Assembly (NCBI GenBank): GCA_001970855.1
Contig: LSSN01003942.1
Location: 1-62,303 of the forward strand
DNA from: Smittium culicis
Taxonomy: Eukaryota; Kickxellomycota; Harpellomycetes; Harpellales; Legeriomycetaceae
Direction of reading: 5' to 3'
DNA: 62,303 bases
In this document: in pieces, positions 58,546 through 62,303 of the stretch
Numbering within the stretch: the stretch's first letter is position 1
Layout: each line of letters starts with the position of its first letter
Notes under the pieces: generated by a model
Database searches by the model: none
The model's input: only the letters and a program-made list of their open reading frames with translations
Told to the model about the DNA's origin: nothing
Position numbers and translations under genes: made by a program

Positions 58546-61500
58546 TTTTCAAACCCAAAATCGAAATTTTAGAGGTCCTAAAACATATTTTAAATTATTT
58601 TAAAGAACTAACCGTAATTCCGAATCTAAAAAAAGTGTATCTTTATTATAAAATAATTTGATGTATAAGATTTATTATTAACCAAATTAATAATTTTTCC
58701 AAAAAAATCGCAAATAGAAATTTTGAAGCCACTGAAAAACGTGTAAAAAACACATTCACTTCTGTTTATTTGTCTTTATTTTAATAATAAATATTAATAG
58801 CTTATTATAAACACTAGATCCAATCCAAAAACTAATGAAAAGAATAAAAAAGCTTATAAGGATAAATTATAATAAAAAGGAATTAGAAAATATCAATTAC
58901 TTCATATTAAAATCAGTTTAGTCAAGATTTTTATAGATACCATAAATCTTGTCTGATGATGAATCTTTGGTTAAAATTTCGGTTTTTATAGAGTAAACAA
59001 ACGATGATGGATTCAATTTCACTAAATAATTTTACTTGAGGATGATTTATCAGTAGAGCGAAATTAACCTAGATCTGAACAAGAATAAATAACAGGGCGC
59101 TACTAAAAACTATTTTCGCTATCAATTCTATGTGACTATTTTTATACTTTATTTAAACCTGCATTAATAAGTATAAAATGAAATAAATAGCCTGTATAAA
59201 GAATAAAAAAGTGTATGAATATGCTTTTCGACTTCGAATGTATTAAATAAAAAATTCTAAGTAATGATTACAAGCTATTATATTTTTGATCCAGAAATAT
59301 TGATATGGAATTAATTTCATCGAGAAGAGACGTCAACATTATTTAAAGATATATTATAATTTATTAATGTTCTAATAGAGAACCTAGTACATAAACAAGT
59401 AGAGTTTTAAGTAAATTGGTTTATAAAAATTATTAGTTGTATAAAATAAAAAAAAACTGTGTAAAGTTATTTTTGACTGGCGAAAATATGTCGAGGATTT
59501 TTATGAATCTGAATGATGAATTAGGTAGCATCGATCTAAAAAAAATGTTTAAATTCAATAAAAACTAACTATTGAAATCTAATTCCCCAAAAGAAACAAA
59601 AAAATTTTTAATTGTAAAAATTTAATGCATCGTCAGGGATTTCTTTTTTTTTTTTTGAAAGATAGGTTTCCTGGGGCTATTTCCAAAAATTTGAAATCGG
59701 TATCATTATTTATTGGCAGCATATATAAGTCGTTAAATGATGTATATATATATATAACAGCTACCAATAGTTAGGCACCGGATACAGCAATAGAGTTTGT
59801 TAATATATTTAATCTAATCATGAAATATCTAACATTAGTTAAATGAGCAATGAAACAATTAATAGAGGCGGTTTGTTATAGAATATATTAATAAAATTCA
59901 TATTATAAAATATAAACGTATAATGATCCAAATCATATAGGATATTGATACTTTGCATAAGAAAATTATATAATATGTAACCAAAAGTTGTATAAACATA
60001 ATTAAAAGCTTTTTTGAGATTTGGATCCGGTTTTTTTAAGTATTACGGACTTTTAAAATCCCTCGGACGTGCTTAATCCATTAATCATAATTTTTATATA
60101 GTTCCAAATATTGTTGGGGACGAAGAAAATATTTTAGTAGCAATTGATATTCGAAAACTAAAAATCAAATTTTAGAGTTAAAAAATAGCAACAATTTAGA
60201 ACAATAAGAAAATCCTGTATCAAAAATGTTGTTAAATTTAGGAAACATGGAATTGATTTTATATAGAAAGATGAGTGAAAATTTTCATTTCATAAGTTCA
60301 ATCAAGATTTAACGAAACTATGAAAATAATTTAACGATATGAAAAAAAAAAAATTAACTTTTAGAAATTTAAATTGAAAATTTTGTTTTGATCCTATTTT
60401 AAAGGGTTTTATTTATTTATATATTTTGTAACTATCAGCGCTCTTAATGAAGGGAATATTAAAAGTGGTCACAGTGTTCATGAGGCTCGATAATTTCGAC
60501 TATTTGAAGATACGATAATCACTTAAAACTACAAAATTAAAAGTCAATAAGTTTTCAAGTTGTAAATTTTATTTAAAAACTCTGGAAAATTATTTACAAT
60601 AGTGCAGAGGAATTCTTATGGTAGAATTGAATGTGAATGCTTTATAAATTTGATTAAGTTACGATGACTCCGCTAATTATCCATAAAAATTACTATATAT
60701 TTATTTACTGATTCCTTTTTAGGAGTATATATATATATATTTTTAAAAATGATTAAGAATTTTATTAATTGAGACATACTATCACAGTTGATATTCAACT
60801 TATGTAGTGGGCTTTAAAATACCGCTACATTTTTTTTTTTTTTTCAATTTAGGATTTTAGGGTGATGAATGAAAGATTTTGTTGTTTGAAAATAAAGTAA
60901 TAAAAATAAAAAACAAAGTATCAAGGTTTAGAGTTTAGAATTAGCGCCAGTATTTAGAATATTTAAAGCATATAGATATAAGATATTTAAGATTTAACTA
61001 ATTTTTACTATTTGTTATATTTTGAAGCTTATTTATTGCTAACTATAAAAAACAAATTTAAAATTAGCAAAATGTGATAGAATTTTATTTTATAATAATT
61101 TTTCGAGTGCGAGCCTCGGATTCATTTTGGACTGTTCTTTTATATATATATATATATATTAGTTTTATTTATTTTGGATACTAATACTCGTGCTTCACTT
61201 TTCTTAAAATCATAAGCAAATTTTTTTAGTGTATTTTTTTTTTACGATTGCAATAAATTCTCCCAGAAAGTTTTGTCGTAATATTTGATCCGATCAAATG
61301 TTAACATATATTAATTCAAATGAAGAATAAAATAAAAAATAACAATAAATAAAATTAGTAACAGAGTATTTTTCTTTATATTTTTGACTTTATTTGGTAT
61401 CATTTTCTTTTTATATCTATTTTCCCTTCGAATTGAGTAAAAATTCCCTATACTCAGCGATATAACTGCTCTAAGAATTTTTTTGATAATCAAATAAAAA

Positions 61501-62303
61501 ATTACCCGTATATAAATTTTGTCATATATTATTATTATTATTAAATAATTTTTGGTTTATCATAATTATTGATGGGTTTTTATACTCGTGTAAATTTTAC
61601 TATTATTAACAACGCATACCTAATTTTTAAAAGTAATTAGCTCAAATTCAACATATTTACTTAATTATTAGTTATTAAAAAAAATTGATTAATAGCTTAT
61701 AAATTAAATTGATAAAAATTAAAATAAACATTGAATCAAAAAATTATTAAAGCTATATGATTGGGATAAAATATTCTGATGTTACTCAAAGATATGCTAA
61801 ATCGAAATATAAAGCATTATTTTTAGCAATAAAAAATAACAGTTTCAATCTGACGGCATGTGTTGATAATACTAAAGCAATGTTCTAATCATTAATTAGT
61901 AAATTCATAATTTAATTATATATTCTTAAAATTCTACATGCCTTAGTATTATAATAGTTTAAATGTGCCGTGATTTATTTTTATTTTCAAATGTTTTATA
62001 ATTAATTGAAATTAGTACTTATCATACTATAATTAATAGTTATATATTTCTTAATACATTGGGCTAGTTAAAATGGTTAATTGATTTTTACTAGGTTTTT
62101 ATCCAGTAAAGAAAGTTTCGCCATTAAAACTAACATTGTGATTTTCTAAGCACTATACTTTTGTGATTATTCTAGATTATTTATTTTTATTATAGCTTTA
62201 GACTGATATTTCCAGAATAAATCAAGAATCATTCTTTATAAATATATATAAATTTCAATTGTAGCAGATATTTTATATAATAAATTCAGGTAGTTAAACT
62301 TTC
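58546..62303. other. AT-rich intergenic sequence to the window end
   Basis: No gene, RNA or repeat family member that I can support. Short TA microsatellites occur near 59740, 60729 and 61141. Confidence 0.5.

Overview
This window is very AT-rich nuclear DNA from a eukaryote, most likely a fungus. Four real protein-coding genes stand out from a sea of decayed transposons. The case for a fungus rests on a regulator with the fungal transcription factor middle-homology region, an ATF/CREB-type bZIP factor, short introns (70 to 273 nt) with CTAAC/TACTAA-like branch sites, and a fungal-style peroxisomal NADH pyrophosphatase. The base composition, the large intergenic distances and the mix of elements (LINE, Ty3/gypsy, MULE, TTAA-target MITEs) suggest an early-diverging lineage, for example Kickxellomycotina or Entomophthoromycotina. 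That placement is inference. The standard genetic code fits: the spliced host genes contain no internal stop.

Layout. At 1-114 there is possibly the 3' end of a gene. A tRNA-Lys(UUU) lies at 3288-3359. A 12-exon gene at 4048-8688 (+) encodes a 1173-residue Prp24/SART3-type U4/U6 snRNP recycling factor. It converges on an intronless NADH pyrophosphatase (NPY1/NUDT12 family) at 9793-11478 (-). From about 12.4 to 31 kb the window is a nested transposon graveyard: LINE ORF1 and ORF2 remnants, a 5.2-kb Ty3/gypsy element (16994-22161, minus strand, paired 326-bp LTRs), another LINE piece (22880-24500), a 3.65-kb MULE with long inverted repeats (25156-28808), and a second LINE ORF1 remnant (29118-30560). 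A bZIP factor follows at 36528-38195 (2 exons) and a fungal transcription-factor-domain protein at 50256-53171 (4 exons).

The rest is intergenic DNA seeded with short non-autonomous elements. A piggyBac-like MITE family is flanked by TTAA and has ten copies by eye. A Tc1/mariner-like TA-target MITE family has at least four. There is one pogo/Fot1-like MITE and one foldback-type element (56811-58545) carrying four MITEs inside it. Two short retroposed 3' tails have perfect 16- and 17-bp target duplications. Two tandem arrays of exactly 20 units occur (CTAAGA and CAGTTAT). A 390-bp island of about 45% GC at 45835-46230 is unexplained.

The host genes are unrelated to one another and each is expected to have its own promoter; nothing suggests a cluster. 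I found no clear new defence or biosynthetic system. The most useful leads are the TTAA MITE family, the heat-shock-element-like arrays linked to repeats, the possible dual-targeted pyrophosphatase, and the GC island.
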